DNA of 15,790 nt. Source: Cloacimonetes bacterium UBA5835 (GTDB taxonomy: Bacteria; Cloacimonadota; Cloacimonadia; Cloacimonadales; Cloacimonadaceae). The translations under genes and the position numbers were made by a program. Positions 8,322 through 15,701 of the stretch are shown here, in pieces. Position 1 is the first letter of the stretch; every line of letters starts with the position of its first letter. The notes below the pieces were generated by a model. The model was given only the letters and a program-made list of their open reading frames with translations. It was not told the DNA's origin and made no database searches. Where the stretch lies: contig DJGX01000006.1 of NCBI GenBank assembly GCA_002432865.1, positions 1 through 15,790 of the forward strand, read 5' to 3'.

Positions 8322-9403
8322 TTTATTTCCTCTTGCTTTTTTTGCTTTCTTATCAGTTCACCATTAACAGATATTTCACCCAGAAGGTTGATATTACTGA
8401 TAATATCTTCTGAATGACGGATAAAAAGAACTCCTGGTTTAAAAGGAGGCAATTCTTCAATTTGATTACCTAAAGCCAGTAAGACAGTCGCTGCAGGTTG
8501 ATTTTGGCCACATCCTTCCGCTAAACGAACCCAGGCAGGAAAACGAGGATTAATTTCCAGTAAATGAAAAGCTCCCTCTTTGTCCTTAATAATTTCCAGT
8601 TCGCAGGGCCCTCGCCAAGAAAGTGATTTTATCACTTTCTGCGCAAATTTCTCCAGAGCAGGATTGTTTACTACTACGCCTCCAAAACCTTTGCCCTTAT
8701 CTGTTATAACCAGTTTTCGTTGTGGAACCATTCCTAAACAGTTTCCTTTGCCATCTCCTAAAATAACAACATTAAATTCATCACCTTCAATAAGCTCTTG
8801 CAGAATAACCGGTAAGCCCCATTTTGCCTGAAGCTCCAGAAAATACTTTTGAGCTTCTATAATATTATTGGCTTTATATGCTTCGTAGAGATGACCTTTA
8901 ATAAAAACTGGAAACTCTATATCTTGGATGGCTTTATTGATTTCTGCAACACTATTTAAAAGGACTGTTTTAGGAACCGTAATATCTTCAGATGTAAAAT
9001 ACTGAAACAGCTTGCTTTTATCGCGCAGGTTAAATTGCTTCTCTGTGCAGATAAAAGTATGTATACCAAGTTCTTGGAGCTCTTTTTGTAAACGAATATA
9101 AAGCGGAATTTCAGAATCCAAAGTAGGGATAATAACATCAATTTTACTTCTGGAATTGATATAACCCAAGCGGGTTAAAAATGATTCCGCACCCGTGGAA
9201 GGATAAGGCATCTGATAAATCTCGTCTGCTATATCTTCCAGATATATTCCGGATTCCATAGCATCATAAACAAAGCCGATTATTTTACCTTTAAAACCAG
9301 CAGCTCTAAGTGAACGAATTACTGGAATTCCAGGTTGGGGATTATCACCTGTTTTTAACCCAGATACAGCAATGCTAATCTGTAGATCATCTAATTGTAA
9401 CAT
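8318..9403 (-). CDS. ATP-grasp carboxylate-amine/thiol ligase (361 aa)
   Basis: The order of motifs is that of carbamoyl-phosphate-synthase-like ATP-grasp ligases. There is a Rossmann-like N-terminal domain (GFKGKIIGFVYD; VIIPTLDSEIPL), then Lys169 in FPVFIKG, the ATP-binding hinge QELIEGDEFN at 202-211, and the metal-binding pair Glu270 and Glu283/Asn285 in EINPRF. Such enzymes activate a carboxylate as acyl phosphate and join it to an amine or thiol. The pocket does not reveal the substrates. Its place between a PqqD-like protein and a PLP decarboxylase suggests that it loads an amino acid or modifies a peptide. Its ribosome site GAGGA lies in the last two codons of the PqqD-like gene, so the two are co-translated. 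Confidence 0.88.
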   Translation of the reverse strand: MLQLDDLQISIAVSGLKTGDNPQPGIPVIRSLRAAGFKGKIIGFVYDAMESGIYLEDIADEIYQMPYPSTGAESFLTRLGYINSRSKIDVIIPTLDSEIPLYIRLQKELQELGIHTFICTEKQFNLRDKSKLFQYFTSEDITVPKTVLLNSVAEINKAIQDIEFPVFIKGHLYEAYKANNIIEAQKYFLELQAKWGLPVILQELIEGDEFNVVILGDGKGNCLGMVPQRKLVITDKGKGFGGVVVNNPALEKFAQKVIKSLSWRGPCELEIIKDKEGAFHLLEINPRFPAWVRLAEGCGQNQPAATVLLALGNQIEELPPFKPGVLFIRHSEDIISNINLLGEISVNGELIRKQKKQEEIK

Positions 9404-9408
9404 TGCTC

Positions 9409-9657
9409 TTATTCCTCAATCAAATTCAAGGCTTTTAGCATTGCCATAAAATGATCTAAATCACTTTCAGCATTCTTTGCAGTAACTTCATATTCTTCGG
9501 TTAAGAAGTCGATGATCTCTTCTTTTGTAACTCCCGATTGTAATTTCTGCAGAATAAAAAGGCCTGTTTCGTTTACAGTATAGCTTATCCCATTTTCAGG
9601 ATCAAAAACAAAGCCATTTTTATTTACAGCAAGGGTCATAAGTTGTTCTGTATTCAT
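9409..9657 (-). CDS. PqqD-family small protein (RiPP recognition element-like), 82 aa
   Basis: The sequence follows the PqqD pattern: a beta-hairpin start (GFVFDPENGISYTVNETG), then FILQKLQSGVTKEEIIDFLTEEYEV and a C-terminal helix ending ALNLIEE. PqqD domains bind leader peptides of ribosomal natural products and deliver them to the modifying enzymes. Some relatives occur outside such clusters. This is the first gene of the seven-gene operon. A Shine-Dalgarno GAGGA lies 6 nt before the ATG. The partner enzymes are ATP-grasp and PLP enzymes, with no radical SAM protein. No precursor peptide was found beside it. The terminal Glu-Glu resembles an amino-group carrier tail, but its codons GAG GAA also serve as the ribosome site of the next gene, so this may be coincidence. 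Confidence 0.78.
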   Translation of the reverse strand: MNTEQLMTLAVNKNGFVFDPENGISYTVNETGLFILQKLQSGVTKEEIIDFLTEEYEVTAKNAESDLDHFMAMLKALNLIEE

Positions 9658-9688
9658 TTTTTCCTCAGCATTTAGTTTGCAGGATATA

Positions 9689-9717
9689 ATAATATGTATC
9701 CCGATTATCCTAACTAA
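9689..9717 (-). promoter_or_regulatory. Candidate promoter of the seven-gene operon
   Basis: Reading the minus strand, TATTAT (9694-9689) stands 17 nt after TTAGTT (9717-9712). The -10 is good and the -35 poor. Transcription would begin about 20-25 nt before the PqqD-like ATG. Other alignments in this AT-rich stretch are nearly as good, so the call is tentative. Confidence 0.3.
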
Positions 9718-9809
9718 TATGCAATTCTTATGCCAATTATCTTTAAGAAAAAAGATAATAAGAAGAAGATTTTGGAAGTACTAGGCTGAGAACAGATAAC
9801 TGCATAATA

Positions 9810-9875
9810 ACTATTACTTTATAACCAATTATCGCTTATGGGATTAAGGGCATAATCGGTTGTTGCTTCAATAGT
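9810..9875. repeat. Nested imperfect inverted repeat
   Basis: AACCAATTAT (9823-9832) pairs with ATAATCGGTT (9852-9861) with one mismatch, which becomes G-U if the minus strand is transcribed. Outside it, ACTATT (9810-9815) pairs with AATAGT (9870-9875) at almost equal distance on both sides. It has no U-tract, so it is not a standard terminator. It could be an operator, an untranslated-RNA structure or the remnant of a small mobile element. Confidence 0.5.
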
Positions 9876-10041
9876 AAGTATCACTTTTAAATCCCAAATA
9901 AGTTTTAGGATTGTGAAAAGAGATTTACAGGCAGCGATCACTTCCAAATTTTTAAGATCTCTAAGATCTCCGTATTCCCGTGTAAACCATACCTATTCAA
10001 TCTGTAAATCAAGCGAAATCTGTTTGAGAAGATCTTTTTCC

Positions 10042-10070
10042 TTGACTTTGTAACTTTCTGCTTTTTTGAT
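10042..10070 (+). promoter_or_regulatory. Candidate promoter of comM
   Basis: TTGACT (10042-10047) is followed after 17 nt by TTTGAT (10065-10070). The -35 matches five of six consensus bases and the -10 four. It lies 32 nt before the comM start, which is itself preceded by TAAGGA with about 8 nt spacing. Confidence 0.4.
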
Positions 10071-10101
10071 GGCCTGATGTAAAATATTAAGGAAAAAGGA
10101 T

Positions 10102-11643
10102 ATGGTTGGAATTGTTCTTTCATACACTACTCTTGGAATAGATGCTTATCAGATTTCTGTGGAAGCTGATATTGGAGCTGGTTTTAATCCTATGAACATT
10201 GTAGGAATGGCTTCTAATGCAGTAAAAGAAAGCAAAGATAGAGTTTTGGCTGCGATAAAAAATGCCGGTTATCAAATCAGTACTCAACACTATACTATCA
10301 ATCTTGCTCCTGCAGATTTAAAGAAGGATAGTGCTGCTTTGGATTTACCGATTGCCTTAGCTATTTTGGAGTGCAACAAAATTTTTCAGATAATAGCTTA
10401 CGATAAAATAGCGGTTATAGGAGAGCTTTCTTTAGATGGCTATGTTCGTCCAGTGTCAGGTGTTTTGCCTATTGCTTTAGCTGCCAAAAAGGATGGAATT
10501 GATACTCTCATTGTCCCTTTGGAGAATGCAGAAGAAGCTGCTATAATTGAAGGACTTCAAGTAATTCCCGTAACTTCTTTAAAGGAATGTGTCGGTTGGC
10601 TTTGTAACGAAATAAAAATACAAGCTGCCAAGGTTGATCGAGATAAGATATTTCAAGTGTTGAATGATTTTCCTGTAGATATGTGTGATGTAAAAGGTCA
10701 GTTTCAAGTAAAACGGGCATTAGAAGTTGCCGCTGCTGGAGGTCATAATGTTTTGATGATTGGTCCCCCCGGAAGTGGCAAAACAATGTTGGCACGTCGA
10801 GTTCCGACAATTTTACCAGAATTGAATCTGGAAGAGGCATTGGAGGCAACGAAAATTCATTCTGTAGCTGGCTATTCCAAGAATTTTAGGAATGGTATTT
10901 TAACTACCAGACCATTTCGCTCACCCCATCATACAATTAGTGATGTTGCTTTAATTGGAGGTGGTGCATTTCCCAAACCGGGAGAGGTTTCTCTCTCTCA
11001 TAGAGGAGTTCTATTTTTGGATGAGCTTCCGGAATTTAAAAGAGTAGTTTTAGAGGTCTTGAGGCAACCTCTGGAAGATGGAGTAGTAACAATTTCCCGC
11101 GCAGCTTCCAGTTTAACTTTTCCAGCTGAATTTATGCTAATAGCCAGTATGAATCCCTGTCCTTGTGGATATTACGGTGCCAATATTCCCAATCATCAAT
11201 GCACTTGTGAATGGGGTTCAATTTTGCGTTATCGGAGCAGAGTTTCTGGTCCGCTTTTAGATAGAATTGATATCCATGTAGAAGTTCCTACCGTTAGTTA
11301 TGCGGACTTGGCTTCTTTACCTACTGGCGATAAATCTTCTGATATTAGGAATAGAGTAAATACAGCTCGTACCATTCAATATGAGCGTTTCAAGGGAAAG
11401 GGCATATTTAATAACAGCCAAATGAATTCCCGCCAATTACGCAAATTCTGTATTCTGGATGATGAATGTAATACTCTACTGCAAAATGCGATAGATAAAA
11501 TGGGCTATTCAGCAAGGGTCTTTGATAGAATTCTAAAAGTTTCCAGAACCATAGCAGATCTGGATGGACGCCAGAACATACTTCCCGATGATATCAGCGA
11601 GGCAATTCAATACCGTACTCTGGATAGAAAGTATTGGAGTTGA
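10102..11643 (+). CDS. comM: ComM/YifB-family Mg-chelatase-like AAA+ ATPase
   Basis: The 513-residue length and domain order fit ComM (YifB), a hexameric helicase that drives branch migration of incoming single-stranded DNA during natural transformation. The N-terminal Lon-like fold shows FNIVG-type sequence (NPMNIVGMASNAVKES) and LAPADLKKDSAALDLPIA. The AAA+ core has Walker A GPPGSGKT at 221-228 and Walker B VLFLDE at 303-308. Four cysteines (353, 355, 367, 369) form the CPCG...CTC cluster usual in this family. The C-terminal helical lid follows (RILKVSRTIADLDG). Nothing is missing. No other competence gene is in the window, so natural transformation cannot be inferred from this gene alone, because comM is widespread. 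It is divergent from the seven-gene operon and probably independent. Confidence 0.95.
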   Translation: MVGIVLSYTTLGIDAYQISVEADIGAGFNPMNIVGMASNAVKESKDRVLAAIKNAGYQISTQHYTINLAPADLKKDSAALDLPIALAILECNKIFQIIAYDKIAVIGELSLDGYVRPVSGVLPIALAAKKDGIDTLIVPLENAEEAAIIEGLQVIPVTSLKECVGWLCNEIKIQAAKVDRDKIFQVLNDFPVDMCDVKGQFQVKRALEVAAAGGHNVLMIGPPGSGKTMLARRVPTILPELNLEEALEATKIHSVAGYSKNFRNGILTTRPFRSPHHTISDVALIGGGAFPKPGEVSLSHRGVLFLDELPEFKRVVLEVLRQPLEDGVVTISRAASSLTFPAEFMLIASMNPCPCGYYGANIPNHQCTCEWGSILRYRSRVSGPLLDRIDIHVEVPTVSYADLASLPTGDKSSDIRNRVNTARTIQYERFKGKGIFNNSQMNSRQLRKFCILDDECNTLLQNAIDKMGYSARVFDRILKVSRTIADLDGRQNILPDDISEAIQYRTLDRKYWS

Positions 11644-11655
11644 AAATATAGAGAG

Positions 11656-11687
11656 AATCTCACGCAGATTATGCAGATACCGCTGAT
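11656..11687 (+). repeat. CACGCAGATTATGCAGAT-type dispersed repeat
   Basis: Just after comM lies CTCACGCAGATTATGCAGAT, followed by ACCGCTGATT. CGCAGATTA and GCAGATA are tandem variants of one word. The same word appears, inverted, as AAATCTGCGTAAA at 112-124. Repeats of this type are common between genes in several FCB-group genomes, from memory. The rest of 11644-11816 contains only weak AT-rich inverted repeats and no clear terminator. Confidence 0.45.
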
Positions 11688-11816
11688 TCCAATTTAAAAT
11701 ATTTAAGATTAGAGGGATTTAATTTTAATCTGAAAGAGGAAATAGAATTTAGTTCTTACCTAATGTCTATTGTCAATATGGTGGCTAACTCTATAGTTGA
11801 CAAACATAATTTAAGC

Positions 11817-12939
11817 TCAAACATACAGAAACTCAGAATAGTTTTCAGGATTTATAAAGAATAATCCTGCTTTTGGATACAAAGAAGTAAAAGCAGTTGC
11901 TTTGAAGTTTCGCCGGGGATTCCATTTAATTTCATAAGCAGTAATTTTATCTTCATAGACCTCCAGATAGTCAATTTCGGATTTGTGGATATTACGCCAA
12001 AAATATGACCTGCGCAGAATCCCGGCATTAGAAAGCAGCTTCATTCTTTCAGAGACAATATAATTCTCCCACAATTTACCTATATCATCTCTAACTGCAA
12101 TGTCTCTAAAATCGTTTATTAAGCAATTTCGCACACCATTGTCCCAAAAATAGATTTTACGAGAACGCTTAATTTCATTACGCTGATTTGTAGAGTAATT
12201 TGGTAAACGGAAAATGATATATGCCTGCTCTAAAAGCTGAATATACTTTTGAATTGTTTTTTTGATCCGTAGAAATTAATTGAGCCAGTTCATTATAGGA
12301 GACCTCTGAACCAATTTGCAAAGCTAAAGCGTTAAGAAGACGGTCTAAAAGTTCCGGTTTACGGAGGTCTTGAAAAGTGAAAATATCTTTATATAAGTAG
12401 CTGCCTACCAGATGATTAAGCAGAGTAGCAGCTTCGGAGGGATGAGTAACAATATCGGGATAAGAACCATAAATTAAGCGGTTAGCTAATTCTTTCCTTT
12501 CCTGATATTCTCCAAAATTATCTGCAAGTTCCTGATAAGCAAATGGATATAAGTAAAATTCATATTTTCTGCCGGTGAGTGGTTCCATTATTTGGTTGGA
12601 TAACTCAAAGGAAGATGAGCCGGTAGCAATAATCTGCACTTCAGGAAAATTATCCACTAAGAGTTTTAACTTTAAGCCAATATTCTGAACCCTTTGAGCT
12701 TCATCTATAAGGATATATTTGCTTTTCCCGGCGAATTGTTTCATTGAGCTTATTGTCTCTGCAGCCAGTAGATTACGGTCTTCCAAATCATCACAATTCA
12801 AATATAAAACATCTGGCTGAGCTGGGAAAAGACCTTTTAATACCGTTGTCTTTCCACTCTGCCTTGCTCCCATAATTAAAATTGCTTTTCCTTTATGCAG
12901 ATTATTTAATATGCGAGAAGTAATAAACCGTTTAATCAT
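11817..12939 (-). pseudogene. DUF4143-type AAA ATPase, split by a +1 frameshift
   Basis: The intact reading would be about 373 aa, the usual size for this ATPase family. The N-terminal part has Walker A GARQSGKTT at 24-32, Walker B YILIDEAQ at 75-82 and a TGSSS sensor at 106-110. The C-terminal part ends with the nuclease-like pattern SEIDYLEV...AYEIKW. The two halves are in different frames. Removing one base from the T7 run at 12257-12263 (A7 on the coding strand) restores QKTIQKYIQLLEQAYIIF and an open frame to the stop at 11817. Start 12939 is preferred over 12963, because AAGGAA lies 6 nt before it and the promoter places the transcript start near 12964. The cause may be mutation, a homopolymer sequencing error, or transcriptional slippage on A7. 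Confidence 0.88.
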
Positions 12940-12970
12940 AAGAAGTTCCTTTTCTTGATACAATATATAG

Positions 12971-13000
12971 ATAAGATAATCAATAAGAGAATGCCGTCAA
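12971..13000 (-). promoter_or_regulatory. Promoter of the DUF4143-type ATPase
   Basis: On the minus strand TTGACG (13000-12995) is followed after 18 nt by TCTTAT (12976-12971). The -35 matches five of six consensus bases and the -10 four. The predicted transcript start is about 25 nt before the ATG at 12939. The 33-bp direct repeats begin only 2 nt upstream of the -35 box. Confidence 0.5.
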
Positions 13001-13002
13001 GT

Positions 13003-13080
13003 AAAATAACCCCTATTTTGCAGAGTATAGTCCGGAAAATAACCCCTATTTTGCAGAATATAATCTGGAAAATAGGGGTT
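13003..13080. repeat. Two 33-bp direct repeats plus inverted half-unit
   Basis: Two abutting 33-bp units (13003-13035 and 13036-13068) differ at only three positions. Each starts with the inverted repeat AAAATAACCCCTATTTT (arms AAAATA/TATTTT) and continues with a second symmetrical word, TGCAGAATATAATCTGG or its variant. The third element, AAAATAGGGGTT (13069-13080), is the reverse complement of AACCCCTATTTT (13041-13052), which gives a perfect 12-bp stem with a 16-nt loop. Thirty-three base pairs is about three helical turns. The position beside the ATPase promoter suggests a protein-binding array. There is no U-tract, so a terminator is unlikely. Confidence 0.75.
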
Positions 13081-13166
13081 AGCATCTTGGGCAGGTAACC
13101 TTCACTGGCAAATGTTAAATTACAAGTATCTAACTTCTTGTTTTTTAAAATGGTTGTTTAACGACC

Positions 13167-13199
13167 CTCTAACACTACTCTAACACTACCCTAACATTT
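13167..13199. repeat. 11-bp tandem repeat (CTCTAACACTA)
   Basis: CTCTAACACTA occurs twice in direct succession (13167-13177 and 13178-13188), followed by a degenerate third unit CCCTAACATTT. It is followed directly by the palindrome at 13201-13217. It may be a binding array or simple slippage. Confidence 0.65.
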
Positions 13200-13428
13200 G
13201 CTTTAACTCTGTTAAAGAATAGATAGAAAATAGATAAATAGTCATTTAAGTAAAACTATGCAGGGAATTGAAGAATGCCCTATTAAGAGTAAATTTTATA
13301 AGAGAGTTTGGATAACTAAATCTAAATTAAATTTGTTTTTTCAAACACCCCCCTGAGAGCTACCCAATTGTGGCTTTTGTACAGCCCGGAAAGGAAAGAT
13401 AATAGACAGTCGGGTTTTAAGTTTTCGA

Positions 13429-13457
13429 TTGACAATAAAGAGGAAGTAAATTATTAT
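13429..13457 (+). promoter_or_regulatory. Near-consensus sigma-70 promoter of the VCBS protein
   Basis: TTGACA (13429-13434) and TATTAT (13452-13457) are separated by exactly 17 nt. The -35 is perfect and the -10 matches five of six bases. Transcription should begin near 13464, about 24 nt before ATG 13488. This rules out the upstream in-frame ATG at 13368. Confidence 0.75.
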
Positions 13458-13487
13458 ACTTTCAATATGATAAGAGAGGTAAAGAAA

Positions 13488-15701
13488 ATGAAACGCCTTT
13501 ATATAATTATCGTAATCCTCATTATATCAATATGCCTTTGGGCTCAACCCTTTGAGCTGGATAACAATGTTTTTAATCCCAGCGGGGTTCCCAGTTTTTC
13601 ATTCTCCCAGCCACGCTTTATGGATATAGATAGTGACGGAGATTATGATTTTTGGTTAGGGAATACAAATCGGGCTCCGCTTTATATACAGAATAATGGA
13701 AGTGCTACCAATCCTGCTTTTTCACCTGGTCTTGATCTTTTGTCCTCAATTTCTTATCTTGCCGCAGAAGTTTCTGTCTCTGCAGATATGAATGGGGATG
13801 GAATTTTAGATTTGGTTACTGGTGGTTTTACAGGTCTTCATTTATTCTTAAATAGCGGAACTAATGCCAGCCCCGTTTTTACTGAAAGCGGGGGTTATTT
13901 TTCCGGATTGAATACTGTTATGAATCCTGTTCCCGATGTAGCCGATGTTGATAACGACGGCGATTTGGATCTGGTAGTGGGTTTCAGTGAAGATGGAAGA
14001 GTAAATGTATATTTTAATAGCGGTACAGCTGTTTCCGGACAATTTAGTGAAGATAACTGTCTCTTGCTTGCCGATATAGGTCTGTATGCTTACCCCATTT
14101 TTTGCGATTTTGATCTTGATGGCAAACAGGATATATTTTGCGGTCGTGATAGTTATGGTTTTGTTTATTTTCAAAATACCGGTACAGCTACTAATCCTGT
14201 CTGGGAGGAAAATAATGCTCTTTTTGCAGGTTTAGGAATGTCCACTTACTGGAATTCACCCGATTTAGTTGACTTAAATGGTGATGGACAATTGGATCTG
14301 GTATATGGAACTGCCTCTGGACCTTTGCAGTATTATGTGAATAATGGAACGGCACAAAACCCTGCCTGGCAACAAAATACAACACTTTTTGGCGGTGTTT
14401 TGGATGTGGGAGGAGCCAGTAATCCTGTTTTTTATGATTTTGACGGGGATGGGGATTATGACATAATTAGTGGCAGTCAAATGGGCGATATTAAATTTTA
14501 TCGTAATACAGGAACTCCCTATTCACCTGCCTGGCAAGCAGATAACGCTTTTTTTGCTTCCATTGATCACTCCATATATTCTGCCGTGGCAGTTGGCGAT
14601 GTAGATGCTGATGGCTTTCCGGATGTAATTGTTGGAGATTTAAATGGGGGATTGTATTTTCATCATAATACGGGAACAGGCTTAATTGAACAGACCGGTG
14701 TTTTACCTGCTGTTTCAGTTGGGGGATGGTCTTGCCCGCGTTTAGTGGATATGGATTTTGATGGAGACCTTGATTTGGTGGTTGGTAATGAAGCAGGCAA
14801 TATATTTTATTATCAGAATAATGGAACACCTGTAAGTCCTTCATGGCAAGTTGTAAATGGCTTTTTTGGAACAATAGATGTGGGTTCCGATTGTGTTCCC
14901 ACTTTTGGAGATTTAGATGCTGATGGTGATTTGGATATGGTTACTGGAAATCTCTTTGGTGAGGTTCAATGCTTCCTTCGGCAACGCCAAATTTGGGAGG
15001 AAAATAATGTTCTCTTTAATGGAATTGAAACAGACCAAAATGCTACCCCAGCATTAGTGGATTTGGATCACGACGGTGATTTGGATTTAGTTTTGGGCGA
15101 TTATGACGGCACTTTTAAGTTTTTCCGGAATTTAAAATATTCTGGAGCAGTTTTAAATCCTCCCTTAAATCCAAGCGCAGAAATTAATAATGAAATTATG
15201 GTTTTGTGGGATAATCCTACTACAGGTAGCACTTCTCCCTTTGAACATTATAATATCTATCTGGATGAAGTTTTCTGCGGTTCCACCAATGATAATTTCT
15301 GGATATTTTCCGGTTTGGAAACCAATGTAACTTATCTGGTAAGTATTACTGCACAATATATTGCGGGGGAATCAATGCCTGTTACTATGGAAGTGATCAT
15401 CCTTGGAAATGAAGATCCTGTTCTTAAACCTTATACTTTAACCAATTTCCCCAATCCCTTTAATCCTAGTACTCAGATTCAATTTTCTCTGAGCAAAGCA
15501 GAAGATGTCTCTTTGACTATCCATAACATAAAAGGCCAATTAGTTAAAACTATGTATCTGGGAAAAGCCGAATCTGGAATGCATACCTTAACTTGGAATG
15601 GAAAAGATGAAAGCGGTAATCTTTGTGCCGGTGGGGTTTATTTCTATAAACTGCAAACTAAGGATAGTGTTTTAGTGAAGAAAATGCTGATGCTTAAATA
15701 G
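13488..15701 (+). CDS. Secreted VCBS/FG-GAP repeat protein with C-terminal sorting tail (737 aa)
   Basis: The start at 13488 gives a Sec signal peptide (MKRLYIIIVILIISICLWAQ) with AGAGGT about 9 nt upstream, behind a strong promoter. Ten calcium-loop motifs of the form DxDxDGDxD, with variants, begin near residues 46, 100, 153, 207, 262, 317, 371, 421, 475 and 525, about every 54 residues. Most are followed by NxGTxxxPxW. This is the VCBS/FG-GAP propeller-type repeat of extracellular proteins. Residues ~555-640 resemble a fibronectin type III domain. The last ~85 residues (NFPNPFNPST, then LTWNGKDESG and GGVYFYKL) form a FlgD-like/type IX-style sorting domain, so the protein is probably surface-attached or secreted by that route. 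The ligand is unknown. Loop 4 (DFDLDGKQD) and loop 7 (DVDADGFPD) are the most divergent. Confidence 0.9.
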   Translation: MKRLYIIIVILIISICLWAQPFELDNNVFNPSGVPSFSFSQPRFMDIDSDGDYDFWLGNTNRAPLYIQNNGSATNPAFSPGLDLLSSISYLAAEVSVSADMNGDGILDLVTGGFTGLHLFLNSGTNASPVFTESGGYFSGLNTVMNPVPDVADVDNDGDLDLVVGFSEDGRVNVYFNSGTAVSGQFSEDNCLLLADIGLYAYPIFCDFDLDGKQDIFCGRDSYGFVYFQNTGTATNPVWEENNALFAGLGMSTYWNSPDLVDLNGDGQLDLVYGTASGPLQYYVNNGTAQNPAWQQNTTLFGGVLDVGGASNPVFYDFDGDGDYDIISGSQMGDIKFYRNTGTPYSPAWQADNAFFASIDHSIYSAVAVGDVDADGFPDVIVGDLNGGLYFHHNTGTGLIEQTGVLPAVSVGGWSCPRLVDMDFDGDLDLVVGNEAGNIFYYQNNGTPVSPSWQVVNGFFGTIDVGSDCVPTFGDLDADGDLDMVTGNLFGEVQCFLRQRQIWEENNVLFNGIETDQNATPALVDLDHDGDLDLVLGDYDGTFKFFRNLKYSGAVLNPPLNPSAEINNEIMVLWDNPTTGSTSPFEHYNIYLDEVFCGSTNDNFWIFSGLETNVTYLVSITAQYIAGESMPVTMEVIILGNEDPVLKPYTLTNFPNPFNPSTQIQFSLSKAEDVSLTIHNIKGQLVKTMYLGKAESGMHTLTWNGKDESGNLCAGGVYFYKLQTKDSVLVKKMLMLK

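Larger units (their letters stand above)
9658..10101. other. Divergent intergenic region without a gene (444 bp)
   Basis: This gap separates the minus-strand operon from plus-strand comM. It contains the tentative promoters of both, an AT-only hairpin (TTATCTTT / AAAGATAA, 9737-9758), a larger nested inverted repeat at 9810-9875, and a short direct repeat AAGATCTCTAAGATCTC near 9953-9969. I looked for a small precursor-peptide ORF on both strands. The longest candidates are about 20 residues with no ribosome site, so I call none. Confidence 0.7.
13081..13487. other. Intergenic region upstream of the VCBS protein
   Basis: No convincing gene lies here. It contains an 11-bp tandem repeat (13167-13199), a perfect small palindrome CTTTAAC-TCT-GTTAAAG (13201-13217), and the promoter of the VCBS protein near its right end. 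A 32-codon ORF from 13258 has no real ribosome site and no recognisable feature. Confidence 0.6.

Noticed and set aside
9412..9417. C-terminal Glu-Glu as an amino-group carrier (LysW-like) attachment site
   Set aside because: The LysW motif is absent, and the GAG GAA codons also form the Shine-Dalgarno of the next gene, which explains them. Kept only as a remote possibility.
9658..10101. RiPP precursor peptide next to the PqqD-like gene
   Set aside because: Only ORFs of about 20 codons or fewer without ribosome sites were found on either strand.
10541..10849. 102-residue minus-strand reading frame inside comM
   Set aside because: It is antisense to the conserved Walker A region of comM and has no features of its own.
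12257..12263. Programmed -1 frameshift at A AAA AAC
   Set aside because: The heptamer looks slippery, but the downstream frame is +1 relative to the first, so a -1 slip would not join the halves.
12940..12963. Longer start for the ATPase
   Set aside because: The predicted transcript begins at about 12964, and a proper ribosome site precedes ATG 12939.
13003..13068. CRISPR array
   Set aside because: The two 33-bp units abut with no spacers, and no cas gene is present.
13258..13356. 32-codon ORF upstream of the VCBS protein
   Set aside because: It has no good ribosome site, signal or recognisable motif.
13368..13487. Longer start for the VCBS protein
   Set aside because: The near-consensus promoter at 13429-13457 lies inside the extension, and the signal peptide begins at 13488.
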